Source: Pantoea eucrina
GTDB lineage: Bacteria > Pseudomonadota > Gammaproteobacteria > Enterobacterales > Enterobacteriaceae
Assembly: GCF_001691555.1 (NCBI RefSeq)
Contig: NZ_MAYN01000006.1
Coordinates: forward strand, 1 to 64,000
Reading direction: 5' to 3'
DNA length: 64,000 nt
The translations under genes and the position numbers were made by a program. Below the pieces are notes generated by a model. It saw only the letters and a program-made list of their open reading frames with translations, did not search any database and was not told the DNA's origin. This document shows, in pieces, positions 1-7,755 of the stretch. The stretch's first letter is position 1. The number at the start of each line of letters is the position of its first letter.

Positions 1-145
1 GAGAGGCGGTGTAAGTGAACTGTAGTTGCCATGTTTTACGGCAATGAGAGCAGAGATAGCGCTGATGTCCGGCAGTGCTTTTGCCGTTACGCACCACGCC
101 TTCAGTAGCGGAGCAGGAAGGGCATCTGATGGAAATGGAAACCAC
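1..145 (-). CDS. insA: IS1 InsA, N-terminal part (partial)
   Basis: This is the 5' part of the IS1 insA gene on the minus strand. It starts at a GTG (positions 143-145), as is usual for IS1, and is cut by the window start after about 48 codons. InsA is the IS1 repressor and the N-terminal part of the frameshifted InsAB' transposase. The zinc-finger region with CPSCSAT and the following CSHC pair are readable without a frameshift, unlike the copy at 2624-2900. Whether the gene is complete cannot be judged from this window. Confidence 0.8.
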   Translation of the reverse strand, partial: MVSISIRCPSCSATEGVVRNGKSTAGHQRYLCSHCRKTWQLQFTYTAS

Positions 146-200
146 GCAAGCACCTTAAAATCACCATCATACACTAAATCAGTAAGTTGGGAGCATTACC
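1..200 (-). mobile_element. IS1 right-hand part, cut by window start
   Basis: The first 200 bases repeat 2756-2955 almost exactly and end in the IS1 terminus reading agtaagttgggagcattacc at 181-200. The rest of the copy lies before the window. Differences from the full copy at 2186-2955 include one base fewer in the C run near position 93, so this copy keeps the normal insA frame. The copy ends abruptly against AT-rich DNA. Confidence 0.9.
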
Positions 201-578
201 TAATTCTGCACCCTGAATATGGTTACTTTAAGCCTAAGGCTGTTACTTACATTAAACTCCTGAAAGCCCGCTCATCACCTCCTTGTAGTTTTGACAAGGA
301 GCAGGATTTTTATTGTTCAATAATTTGAACCAAAATATTTTTTCGCCTTACTATTAGTACCCTATAGTTTTATAAAAGAGGGTTTATAATTTTACTTATG
401 ACAGGGTAAGCATTTACAAAAATGTGATGCGCTTTTCATTTCCTAAAACACTTCTCACCTAAACTATCAATACTTTTAACTTAATTAATCTCCTCTTAAA
501 TACCTCAATATCGAATGCTATGTCAGTGACATCTTAAATCATCAACACAAAAATTTTCATTAAGTCAGTGGTGGTTAT
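201..578. other. AT-rich gap between IS1 and the lipoprotein gene
   Basis: About 380 bases of AT-rich DNA. The only sizeable open frame (26-328, plus strand) begins inside IS1 and matches no family I recognise. I see no RNA gene or clear terminator. The promoter of the lipoprotein gene at 579 presumably lies in the last 100 bases, but no convincing -35/-10 pair stands out from the AT background. Confidence 0.5.
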
Positions 579-1649
579 ATGAAACTGAGAAAAAGATTCT
601 GCTTATGCATCGTAACTTCTGTAGGGTTATTAGCTGGTTGTATCAATTCCCCATGGAACCCCTTTCCTAGTAATGCAGGCAAAATAGAAGGGGTTGTGTG
701 GTGCAACCAGAGATATCTTGATATGGTTGATGATTATCAGAAAATTGATTACGAAACTAAAAAAAAGCTGGCTTTAGCCAAAGAAGGTTACGTTTATGCA
801 CTGGCTGCTACACTAACCTTGCAAAAAAATAACTCTGACAAGCAATTTAACTTCATAACCCCTAGTTATCTTGAGAAAATAAAAGAGCTCTCGAAAGATA
901 ATGTGGGTTTTTTTAACGGCTTTGCTGCAGAATCATTTATATATAGCAACCAATTCACTGGGGAAAAAGAACTCATTGTTGCTTTTCGAGGCTCAGATGA
1001 TTTTTTTAAAGATTATCTGTTCCAAAACCTTGCACCGTTTCCGGTTCAAAATAAGTATGCTCGCGAATATGTTAAAGAGGCTATAAAGTACAGGGAAAGA
1101 AGGGCCGGTTTTTTTGGTCCAAAAACAGTTGTTGTAGGTAACTCTCTTGGCGGAGGTCTAGCAGCTCATGTAACGAATAGTGAAGAGACTGCGAATGATA
1201 TTACAGACGCTTGGGTCTTTAATCCCTCGCCCAGAACAGGTGTACTTCCCCCTCTAGGTGGAAACCCTAAAATCAGGCTCCTTTCAACCAAATCAGAAGC
1301 ATTAAATATCTCTCAAAGAAAGGGCTTGGGAGTTCAGCACCAGAATGAATATACAGGATTTAATCTGATAAAAAGCAGCTCAATTTACAATCATTATAGA
1401 TGGGTGCTTATGAGAGAAATTCTATGGTATGCCGACTTTGCATTTTATTTAGATTCAGATAAAAAAGCCAAAACCACTCCCCCACTGGAAATAATACAGG
1501 CACAAAATATAACCTCAGCACAATGCGGAGAAACAAATAAGATAACCGACGCCAGACGGAAAGAATATGAAGAGGATGTCAGTTCTCGTATTAAGAAAGG
1601 AAGTGTTGATTTAAAAGAAGTTACTGAGGTTGATAAAAAACACCTCTAA
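579..1649 (+). CDS. Lipase-like alpha/beta-hydrolase lipoprotein
   Basis: This 356-residue protein begins with a lipoprotein signal: basic MKLRKR, a hydrophobic stretch and the lipobox LAGC, with Cys21 as the likely lipidated residue. A lipase class 3/DUF2974-like core follows, with the strand LIVAFRGSD near 132-140 and the nucleophile elbow GNSLGG around Ser189. His272 in a YNHYRW stretch is a candidate catalytic His. The charged C-terminal tail (about 310-356) looks non-catalytic. Expected activity is hydrolysis of an ester or phospholipid from a membrane-anchored position, but the substrate is unknown. The gene is far more AT-rich than the nas or fluoride genes and stands alone between IS1 copies, which points to separate transfer. 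A phospholipase effector is possible but no secretion genes are nearby. Confidence 0.7.
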   Translation: MKLRKRFCLCIVTSVGLLAGCINSPWNPFPSNAGKIEGVVWCNQRYLDMVDDYQKIDYETKKKLALAKEGYVYALAATLTLQKNNSDKQFNFITPSYLEKIKELSKDNVGFFNGFAAESFIYSNQFTGEKELIVAFRGSDDFFKDYLFQNLAPFPVQNKYAREYVKEAIKYRERRAGFFGPKTVVVGNSLGGGLAAHVTNSEETANDITDAWVFNPSPRTGVLPPLGGNPKIRLLSTKSEALNISQRKGLGVQHQNEYTGFNLIKSSSIYNHYRWVLMREILWYADFAFYLDSDKKAKTTPPLEIIQAQNITSAQCGETNKITDARRKEYEEDVSSRIKKGSVDLKEVTEVDKKHL

Positions 1650-1777
1650 ATTACTGCGCCAAATATATTGCGATAAATGGTTATCGTTAATATGTGATAA
1701 AGCGTTTTAAGAGCCATAAAAGAGACGACTTAATAAATATTGCATCCAAAGAAGAGGCATAAATCCACCACTAAAAA

Positions 1778-1841
1778 GGAACCATTAAGGATTAAAAAAG
1801 GTTCCTATTTGGTACTAAAAATGAATCATTAATGTACCAAA
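1778..1841. repeat. Two nested-spacing inverted repeats upstream of truncated parA
   Basis: ggaacc (1778-1783) pairs with ggttcc (1800-1805), and tttggtac (1808-1815) pairs with gtaccaaa (1834-1841). They lie 110-175 bases upstream of the truncated ParF-like gene, where such small partition modules often keep their operator/centromere. A partition-site role is inference. Confidence 0.45.
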
Positions 1842-1953
1842 AAGGGCATTTTTTGGCCATTTTTTCAACTTTGCGTAAGGAATTTATTGACCAGCTTAGT
1901 CAGTGCCTCTAAGGTTGTGACAATTTCAGGCTTAAATCATACGGAGTTGTCAC

Positions 1954-2190
1954 ATGATTATTCATGTTGGTAATGGTAAGGGCGGCTGTGGAAAGTCCAC
2001 ACTGGCCGTTAACCTGGCTATTGAGTATGCCCGTCGTGGTGAAGATGTACTTTATATCGATGGTGATAAGCAGGGTACAGGAACTCGTTTTTTTAACGAC
2101 CGTAATGAAGCAGGCCACCAGCCGATAGTTCATGCCATTCAAAAGTTTGACAATATCCGCGATACCCTGCTGGATATGAAAAAACGGTAA
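1954..2190 (+). pseudogene. ParF-like ParA ATPase, truncated by IS1
   Basis: The reading frame starts directly with the deviant Walker A motif ([15 protein letters not shown], residues 2-16) and continues with the YIDGDKQGT segment, typical of small type Ib ParA (ParF/VirC1-like) plasmid partition ATPases of roughly 200 residues. Only 78 codons remain: the frame enters IS1 at 2186 and stops there. A ggag ribosome site lies about 10 bases before the ATG. No remainder is found after IS1, and IS1 lacks a target duplication here, so the 3' part was probably deleted rather than just interrupted. A second partition system (parA/parB at 18.8-21 kb) is intact. Confidence 0.8.
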
Positions 2191-2200
2191 TGCTCCCAAC

Positions 2201-2705
2201 TTACTGATAGTGTTTTATGTTCAGATAATGCCCGATGACCTTGTCATGCAGCTCCACCGATTTTGAGAACGACAGTGACTTCCGTCCCAGCCTTGCCAGA
2301 TGTTGTCTCAGGTTCGGGTTATGTCGCTCAATGCGCTGAGTGTAACGCCTGCTGATAACGTGCAGCTTTCCCTTCAGGCGTGATTCATACAGCGGCCAGC
2401 CATCCGTCATCCATACCACGACCTCAAAGGCCGACAGCAGGCTCAGAAGACGCTCCAGTGTGGCCAGAGTGCGTTCACCGAAGACGTGCGCCACAACCGT
2501 CCTCCGTATCCTGTCATACGCGTAAAACAGCCAGCGCTGACGTGATTTAGCACCGACGTAGCCCCCCCTGTTCGTCCATTTCAGCGCAGACAATCACATC
2601 ACTGCCCGGTTGTATGCGCGAGGTTACCGACTGCGGCCTGAGTTTTTTAAGTGGCGTAAAACCGTGTTGAGGCCAACGCCCATAATGCGTGCACTGGCGC
2701 GACAT
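2201..2705 (-). pseudogene. insB: IS1 InsB', frameshifted in a poly-C run
   Basis: InsB supplies the DDE-type catalytic domain of the IS1 transposase. The frame would start at the ATG at 2703-2705 and end with the normal [10 protein letters not shown] terminus at 2201. A seven-C run near 2562-2570 has one base more than standard IS1, which breaks the frame after CAEMDEQ. The downstream half is otherwise readable. A homopolymer sequencing error is the simplest alternative explanation. Confidence 0.8.
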
Positions 2706-2900
2706 CCGACGCCATTCATGGCCATATCAATGATTGTCTGGTGCGTACCGGGCTGAGAGGCGGTGTAAGTGAACTGTAGTTGCCATGTTTTACGGCAATG
2801 AGAGCAGAGATAGCGCTGATGTCCGGCAGTGCTTTTGCCGTTACGCACCACGCCCTTCAGTAGCGGAGCAGGAAGGACATCTGATGGAAATGGAAGCCAC
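2624..2900 (-). pseudogene. insA: IS1 InsA, frameshifted near its start
   Basis: The insA GTG start is at 2898-2900 and the normal end HLKNSGRSR is at 2624. An extra C in the plus-strand ccc near 2852 (the copy at 1-200 has one fewer) shifts the frame just after CSAT, so the zinc-finger N-terminus and the DNA-binding remainder are in different frames. Expression of the InsA repressor or InsAB' fusion would be lost. A homopolymer sequencing error cannot be excluded. Confidence 0.8.
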
Positions 2901-3045
2901 GCAAGCACCTCAAAATCACCATCATACACTAAATCAGTAAGTTGGGAGCATTACCCGTTTCCGAATGCAAAAAAGAGAAATCTGTTACACACTCATAACG
3001 CCCTTAGCTATTCTTGTCATACAGACATTACTTAGGGAGAGAGTT

Positions 3046-3243
3046 ATGCGATGTCCAGGCTGTCAGAAAGAGTCGTTTTTATACGGTACACGTGATGTGT
3101 GCATGGATATAAACGATCCTGAAAAGGTGGTACCCGCCGTAAGAGGAAGTCACTGCCTGACATGCGGAAGGGTGATTATAGATGGCACGGAAAGTGGAAT
3201 ATTCGATGCCAGGCTACAGGCGCGAGAAGCGACTGATGCGTAA
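3046..3243 (+). CDS. MqsA/YgiT-type zinc-finger antitoxin, HTH domain absent
   Basis: The start chosen is the ATG at 3046, preceded by gggagaga; an earlier ATG at 2965 would add a tail without family resemblance. The 65 residues show CPGC near the N-terminus, a paired CLTC about 35 residues on, and a C-terminal segment like the end of the MqsA zinc domain. MqsA is about 131 residues with a C-terminal helix-turn-helix DNA-binding half; here a stop ends the protein where that half should begin. No mqsR toxin frame is visible upstream, where IS1 ends 90 bases earlier. It may be a decayed orphan antitoxin or a genuine single-domain relative. Its ability to bind a toxin is untested. Confidence 0.6.
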   Translation: MRCPGCQKESFLYGTRDVCMDINDPEKVVPAVRGSHCLTCGRVIIDGTESGIFDARLQAREATDA

Positions 3244-4051
3244 TCGCGCGGGTTAGCAGGTTCTGAAACGTTATTCAGGTGTTTTCCTGTCAGCCAGGTT
3301 TGTTACAGCCACTTCCTGTTCAGTTATCCTTCATTCAGCCTGAAAACCCGCAAACGCGGGTTAACACAGGTTAAGCTGTTCGCTGCACCGTATAAGTTCT
3401 GTACGACAGGATGCCTGACTCCATCTTAAGATGTTCAGGTATAACACGAAGAAATCTGTTGGCTTGGCATGATTACCAGGTCAACGGACCCGATCTCAGT
3501 CATGCTCTGATCGATCGCTTCAGCGCATCAAAACTGTGATGACGGCAGAGGTCAGCTTTATCTGAAAGTATTGCGCACTCCGCCCGAGCGCTTTTATCAA
3601 GCTCATTAATCAGCACTCAATTTCAAGTGGCCCCCACTGGGCGGACATTGACGAGCGCTGTGCGTTTAACATAACGCCTCAGGGCATGATGTAAGATATG
3701 ACAGGACGTGAAACAGTCGAGATCCCAACAAAAGAGCAGGCCACCCATTACCGAAGCGGCTGAATATTTTGCATTCAACATTTAAATAAATGCTGATTAT
3801 TTATGCCATGAAAAATAAGCCCTTGGGCGAGTTTCCAGATAAGCGCTGATAATCAGGAATTTCCTTACTGTTATTTAAAAAGTGTCTGGATATGATTTCC
3901 GACGCTAAGCGGAACCATTTATCCCTGATGTTCATGCTTAAAGCATATCTTTAATTGTATATTTCTTTACGACTATTTCTCGTAAGCTTCGCCGGGGCGC
4001 GTGCGCACCTGTAGAGGTTTGTGAGCCTGAAATTCAGAACGGATTTTTAAA
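3244..4051. other. 800-bp gap with no recognisable gene
   Basis: No frame here gives a recognisable protein. A short hairpin (aacccgc/gcgggtt, about 3344-3361) could be a terminator for the zinc-finger gene but lacks a clear T run. The composition looks like eroded coding DNA rather than a regulatory region. The last 60 bases lead into the cytochrome b561 gene without a strong ribosome site. Confidence 0.4.
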
Positions 4052-4555
4052 ATGAAATACAGTACACAGCAAATTATTTTACACTGGCTTTCAGCCATTA
4101 TTATAATCTGGGCAACCCTGAGCGGATTTTATGTGGCGTTTTGTCATCCCGATCAGCCTGTTAAAGAGTGGATAGGTTTTTTTAACGTTTCCCTGACAAC
4201 CCTGTTTATCCCGTTTTTTATATTACGAGTGTGGTATCTCTTCAGACATGGCAGTCCGGCAGAAAGTCTGTTAACGCCGGGAGAACAGCGTATTGCGCAT
4301 CTGGGGCATCTGGCTTTGTATGCAAATATTAGTGTAGTGCTGATAACGGGCGTGCTGATGATGAATCATGCTATCGATGTCTTCCATATGTTTCACGTGC
4401 CGCAACCCCTGCATAGCGTGAGTGCCATTACGTTTTTTAATCAAGTACACGTTCTCGCGTGCATGACGCTTGCACTGCTAATCGCCGGACATATTCTGGC
4501 TGTTTTAAAGCATCAACTTAACGGAAAACATATATTACGCAATATGTGCCCCTGA
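4052..4555 (+). CDS. Cytochrome b561 family membrane protein
   Basis: This 167-residue protein has four predicted membrane helices and the layout of the CybB/YodB b561 family: His in the first helix (QIILHW, about residue 11), His residues near 84-88 before helix three (AHLGHLALY), and a pair in the last helix (NQVHV and AGHILAVLKH). These would ligate two b-type haems for electron transfer across the inner membrane. It stands alone, followed by an inverted repeat. Family members accept electrons from dehydrogenases or quinol; no partner is adjacent, so the role is open. The length is normal and no damage is seen. Confidence 0.8.
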   Translation: MKYSTQQIILHWLSAIIIIWATLSGFYVAFCHPDQPVKEWIGFFNVSLTTLFIPFFILRVWYLFRHGSPAESLLTPGEQRIAHLGHLALYANISVVLITGVLMMNHAIDVFHMFHVPQPLHSVSAITFFNQVHVLACMTLALLIAGHILAVLKHQLNGKHILRNMCP

Positions 4556-4680
4556 AGCAGAATGCCTTATTGTTTGGACCTTTTCGGTCAGGTGCAGGCA
4601 GTGGCAATGTTTAAGAAACTGTCAGGTCTGGCATGAGATTTAAACATTTACTCTCTGGCTGACCACTGCAGACGTTTTTC

Positions 4681-4715
4681 AGACATCCAGCCCGAGGGTG
4701 GCCGGGCTCGGTGTC
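4681..4715. terminator. Inverted repeat after cytochrome b561
   Basis: agacatccagcccg and cgggctcggtgtct form an imperfect hairpin about 125 bases after the b561 stop. There is no T run, so it may be Rho-dependent or only an RNA-stability element. Confidence 0.35.
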
Positions 4716-4754
4716 TGTCATTAACGCCTGAAAGATTAATAAGAAGCAAAACGT

Positions 4755-4792
4755 GGTAATGCTCCCAACTTCAGTAAGTTGGGAGCATTACC
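4755..4792. mobile_element. 38-bp IS1 residue: both ends joined
   Basis: The 17-bp IS1 left end (ggtaatgctcccaactt) is followed by four bases (cagt) and the perfectly complementary 17-bp right end, with all internal IS1 sequence missing. The result is a perfect 17-bp stem hairpin. No target duplication flanks it. It marks a near-complete internal deletion of an IS1 copy. Confidence 0.85.
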
Positions 4793-4802
4793 TAATCACG
4801 CC

Positions 4803-5009
4803 ATGACGCAGAAGATGGCCGCTGAGCTACTGGCACTGCGTCATGCCGCCTCAGAGCTGGTGGAGGTATCACGGGCAGGGCTGGAATATATCGACGCGAT
4901 ACCAGCGGATATAGCCAGCGCGTTTGATGCGATGCCGGGGTTTAGCCGGGACTGGGCCGAGGACACTATAAGTGAGGCCAGGCAATTACTACTGACCGGG
5001 CGGCTATAG
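4803..5009 (+). CDS. Small acidic alpha-helical protein, function unknown
   Basis: I do not recognise this 68-residue frame (MTQKMAAELL... ending LLLTGRL). It is rich in Ala, Glu and Leu, helical throughout, with no Cys and no membrane segment. The frame stays open back into the IS1 residue at 4779, and the ATG at 4803 lacks a clear ribosome site, so the gene may have lost its 5' end when IS1 rearranged here. A strong bidirectional terminator follows directly, which supports a real transcription unit. It resembles small accessory proteins of phages and plasmids in composition only. Confidence 0.4.
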   Translation: MTQKMAAELLALRHAASELVEVSRAGLEYIDAIPADIASAFDAMPGFSRDWAEDTISEARQLLLTGRL

Positions 5010-5026
5010 GACTAAATTACAGGGAC

Positions 5027-5050
5027 AAAAAACCCGCCTTAGCGGGTTTT
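5027..5050. terminator. Bidirectional rho-independent terminator
   Basis: aaaacccgcc-tta-gcgggtttt forms a GC stem flanked by A and T runs, so it can stop transcription from the gene at 4803 (plus) and the small gene at 5066 (minus). Confidence 0.8.
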
Positions 5051-5065
5051 GGAGGAGGCCAACGA

Positions 5066-5206
5066 TTAACCAGCTTTTGCTTCGCGGTAACGTAAAGTGC
5101 CTGTGCGCTCTGCAAGGTCAAAAGACTCTTTAAGCTGACGCATGGCTTCCGCTTTACGCTCAGCGACGGTCATTTTCTTAATAGAAGTATCTTGTTTTGA
5201 TTGCAT
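5066..5206 (-). CDS. Small basic protein, 46 residues, unknown
   Basis: A 46-codon frame starts at an ATG (5204-5206) with a good ribosome site (aggaagaaaagg) and ends just before the bidirectional terminator. The product is charged and helical (MTVAERKAEAMRQL... LRYREAKAG) with no Cys or membrane segment. It lies 32 bases downstream of the truncated helix-turn-helix gene on the same strand, so the two probably formed one transcript. I recognise no family. The ribosome site, terminator and spacing support it as a real gene. Confidence 0.5.
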   Translation of the reverse strand: MQSKQDTSIKKMTVAERKAEAMRQLKESFDLAERTGTLRYREAKAG

Positions 5207-5238
5207 AACCTTTTCTTCCTCATGTTATTTCTTTCCGA

Positions 5239-5741
5239 TTATGAGGCGCTGCGACGACGTTCTATCAGCGCGACCGAGAGAGAAACGATATCCGCAAAGT
5301 CTTTCGAGGCGCTGGCTCTTAGCGCCAGATTCCATTTGCTGAGTATACGGGCATTAACAGCCAACTCACTTCCGGCCTTAATCCGTCCGTTATCCGCCAG
5401 CCATTCAGCCACATCAGCCCAGTCCCACAGCGGCAACTGATTTTTGATGCGCTGTACCGGAGAAGGAAAGCCGCCCTTACCACGCGCGCCGTCTTTAAAA
5501 AGGCTGATTGCCTGGCGGGACATTTCAGTACTGGCAGCTATGTCACTGAGTCCGACAAGAGCGGAATCAACAGAACTGACTATAGCGCCGATCCGGGCTG
5601 ATTCAATGTGATCTACGGCAGACGCGATGGCGATGTCCAGTGATTCAGCCTCGCGGTCAAACTCCAGATAAACCGATTTGCCATAGGCACAGATAATCGC
5701 ATCGCTGCAGCCGTTCGTAAAAAGCGCATCCTCAAGACTGA
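5239..5741 (-). pseudogene. Helix-turn-helix regulator, 5' end lost
   Basis: The open frame runs far upstream of its first ATG (5523). It includes SLEDALFTNGC near 5735 and a helix-turn-helix stretch reading LVGLSDIAASTEMSRQAISL, followed by FPSPVQRIKN and PLWDWADVAEWL. This is a known layout of small stand-alone HTH proteins with a ferredoxin-like N-terminal half. No start codon is available before the homology stops at about 5741, where dehydrogenase coding sequence on the other strand begins. The join has therefore removed the first 20 or so codons. A shortened product from ATG 5523 would lack the first DNA-binding helix. Its target is unknown. Confidence 0.7.
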
Positions 5742-5742
5742 C

Positions 5743-6384
5743 GTGGATGAGGAGATCTGGCCAGGACGCGGACCGGTGAGCCCCTGTTCAATCGGCCAGT
5801 TCCGCGACGGCGATTTTCGCCGTGAACATGCGCCGTTCCGCATTGATATTTCCAACGCCTCGCAGGTGGCTTCTGTCACCAAAGAAGTGCTGGCGGAAGG
5901 GTATTTCGGCAAAAAGCTGCAGGAGGAGATCCGCTTTCGTGCGGCACGCCGTCTCAGCATCAAAAATGCGCTGGAACAGCTGCCCGATCCCAACAACCGC
6001 GTCATGCTGAGCGCCAACAAAGATGCGCTTGGACTGCCTACACCTTCTCTCTACTGGGATGTCGACGACTACGTGATAAAAGGCACAGAGAAAACGCGTG
6101 AGTGCTATGACGCCATTGCGGCCCGTCTCGGCGCCACCCGTATAAAACACAGCAAAAGCGGCAAATTCTCCAATCGCCAGCACATTACCGGCACGCTCTC
6201 TATGGGACTCGATCCCGCGACCAGCGTGACCGATGCGTGGGGACGCGCCCATGATCATGAAAACCTGTTTATGGTCGGCACCGGCGTGATGCCAACGGTG
6301 GGAACCTGTAATGTTACGCTTACCGCGATGGCGCTGGCGCTGCGTACCGCGGATAAAATCCTGCAGGAGACGCAACATGGGTAA
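5743..6384 (+). pseudogene. GMC-type gluconate/sorbitol dehydrogenase flavosubunit, C-terminal third only
   Basis: The 213 readable residues match the C-terminal part of membrane-bound GMC dehydrogenases of the gluconate 2-dehydrogenase type. They include HITGTLSMG, which contains the catalytic His, and the final GTCNVTLTAMALA segment with the conserved Asn. Family members are about 590 residues with an N-terminal FAD-binding Rossmann fold, which is absent here; coding similarity begins abruptly near 5735-5743 at the join with the opposed HTH fragment. The gene overlaps the cytochrome c gene by 8 bases, the usual operon arrangement. Without the FAD domain it cannot work. Confidence 0.8.
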
Positions 6385-7714
6385 GTCCTGGAGAACGCGA
6401 CTGGCGGCGGGTGTGCTGCTGGCAGTATGCACACAATTGTATGCGGCGGATGAGAGTACGTTAATCAAGCGTGGGGAATATCTGGCGATAGCAGGCGACT
6501 GCGGTGCCTGTCACACCGAAGAGGGTAAAGCGCCGTTCAGCGGTGGTCATGCCATTGCGAGTCCGCTTGGCATCATCTTCAGCACCAATATCACACCGTC
6601 TAAAACCGCCGGTATTGGCGATTACAGTGAAGCGCAGTTTGCGGCCGCGCTGCGTAAGGGCATCCGTGGAGATGGCAGCCAGCTTTATCCGGCGATGCCC
6701 TATACCGCTTATGCCCGTCTGACCGACGAAGATGTTGCAGCGCTGTATGCTTACTTCATGCATGGCGTACAGCCCGTCGATATCCGCCCGGAGGCTACCG
6801 CGCTGCCGTTTCCGTTTAACCTGCGCTTCAGCATGGCTGCCTGGAACTGGTTGTTTGCGGACAACATGGTCTACCAGCCCGATGCAACCCAGTCGCAAGC
6901 GTGGAATCGTGGCGCTTACTTGGTGCAGGGGTTAACCCACTGCAGTACCTGCCATACGCCACGAAACTTTCTGATGGCGGAACAGCAGGACAAGAATCTG
7001 CAGGGTGCGTCACTTGGCACCTGGTACGCGCCGGATATTACCCCGGCAACACTGCAGGGCAAAGCCCACTGGACGCGTAAGATGCTGGCAGATTATCTGG
7101 CGACTGGTCATGCTGCGAACGGCGCCACGGCTGGCGGGCCAATGCTGGAAGCAATCGATAAGAGCTTTTCACGCATGACACCAGACGATCGTAACGCGAT
7201 TGCAACCTATCTGCTTCCCGCCACCCAGGCAGTGAGCGAGCCGGCAACTGCAAAAACGCTGACACCGGTGCAGGGCGATGATATGCCGCAGTCTCTGGCA
7301 GGTCTCAGTGAGGGTGAGCAGGTTTATCGGGACAACTGTGCGTCATGCCATAACCTCTCAGGTCAGGGGTTAAATGGCCTGCCGGCGCTGCAGCACCATC
7401 CTGTTCTGGATAAGCCCACCGCTGATAACGTGGCAATGGCGGTATTGCAGGGCGTCTGGCCGGAAAACGGGCAGGGAATGATAGGGTTCGTCGATTCGTT
7501 AAGCGACGGGCAGGTGGCCGCGGTCACCAATTATGTGATGCAGGATATCGGGCACAGCCAGGTAACGATCAGCGCGGCGCGCGTTCAGGCGCTGCGCAAG
7601 GGCGGAGACACGTCGCCGCTGATGGTGATTGCCCGTGTCGGCATGGCGGCGGCAGGTGGGGTACTGATTCTGGGCCTGTTCTGGCTCAGAAAAAAGCGCG
7701 CCGCTAAACGCTAA
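6377..7714 (+). CDS. Triheme cytochrome c subunit of a periplasmic dehydrogenase
   Basis: This 445-residue protein has a signal peptide (cleavage after QLYA near residue 23), three haem c motifs (CGACH about 42, CSTCH about 188, CASCH about 321) and a C-terminal membrane anchor followed by RKKRAAKR. This is the standard subunit that passes electrons from gluconate/sorbitol/alcohol-type flavo- or quinoproteins to ubiquinone at the outer face of the inner membrane. The ATG at 6377 overlaps the truncated flavosubunit gene. With its partner broken, the subunit is probably orphaned unless a chromosomal enzyme uses it. The gene itself shows no damage, and a strong terminator follows. Confidence 0.88.
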   Translation: MGKSWRTRLAAGVLLAVCTQLYAADESTLIKRGEYLAIAGDCGACHTEEGKAPFSGGHAIASPLGIIFSTNITPSKTAGIGDYSEAQFAAALRKGIRGDGSQLYPAMPYTAYARLTDEDVAALYAYFMHGVQPVDIRPEATALPFPFNLRFSMAAWNWLFADNMVYQPDATQSQAWNRGAYLVQGLTHCSTCHTPRNFLMAEQQDKNLQGASLGTWYAPDITPATLQGKAHWTRKMLADYLATGHAANGATAGGPMLEAIDKSFSRMTPDDRNAIATYLLPATQAVSEPATAKTLTPVQGDDMPQSLAGLSEGEQVYRDNCASCHNLSGQGLNGLPALQHHPVLDKPTADNVAMAVLQGVWPENGQGMIGFVDSLSDGQVAAVTNYVMQDIGHSQVTISAARVQALRKGGDTSPLMVIARVGMAAAGGVLILGLFWLRKKRAAKR

Positions 7715-7722
7715 ATCCTGGG

Positions 7723-7755
7723 CCTCTGCTTCATCGCTGAAGCGGAGGTTTTTTA
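7723..7755 (+). terminator. Rho-independent terminator after cytochrome c
   Basis: cctctgcttca-tcgc-tgaagcggagg with a following run of six T residues. Confidence 0.85.

Larger units (their letters stand above)
2186..2955 (-). mobile_element. IS1, full length but frameshifted
   Basis: Both IS1 ends are present (ggtaatgctcccaactt at 2186 and the complementary end finishing at 2955). The length is 770 bp against the usual 768. The two extra bases are single insertions in C/G runs, one in each gene. Flanking bases (gaaaaaac before, cgtttccg after) show no 8-10 bp target duplication, so an adjacent deletion or recombination followed insertion. Confidence 0.92.

Noticed and set aside
26..328. 100-codon open frame on the plus strand
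   Set aside because: Two thirds of it is IS1 end sequence read on the wrong strand, and the same shadow appears in the second IS1 copy (2829-3035).
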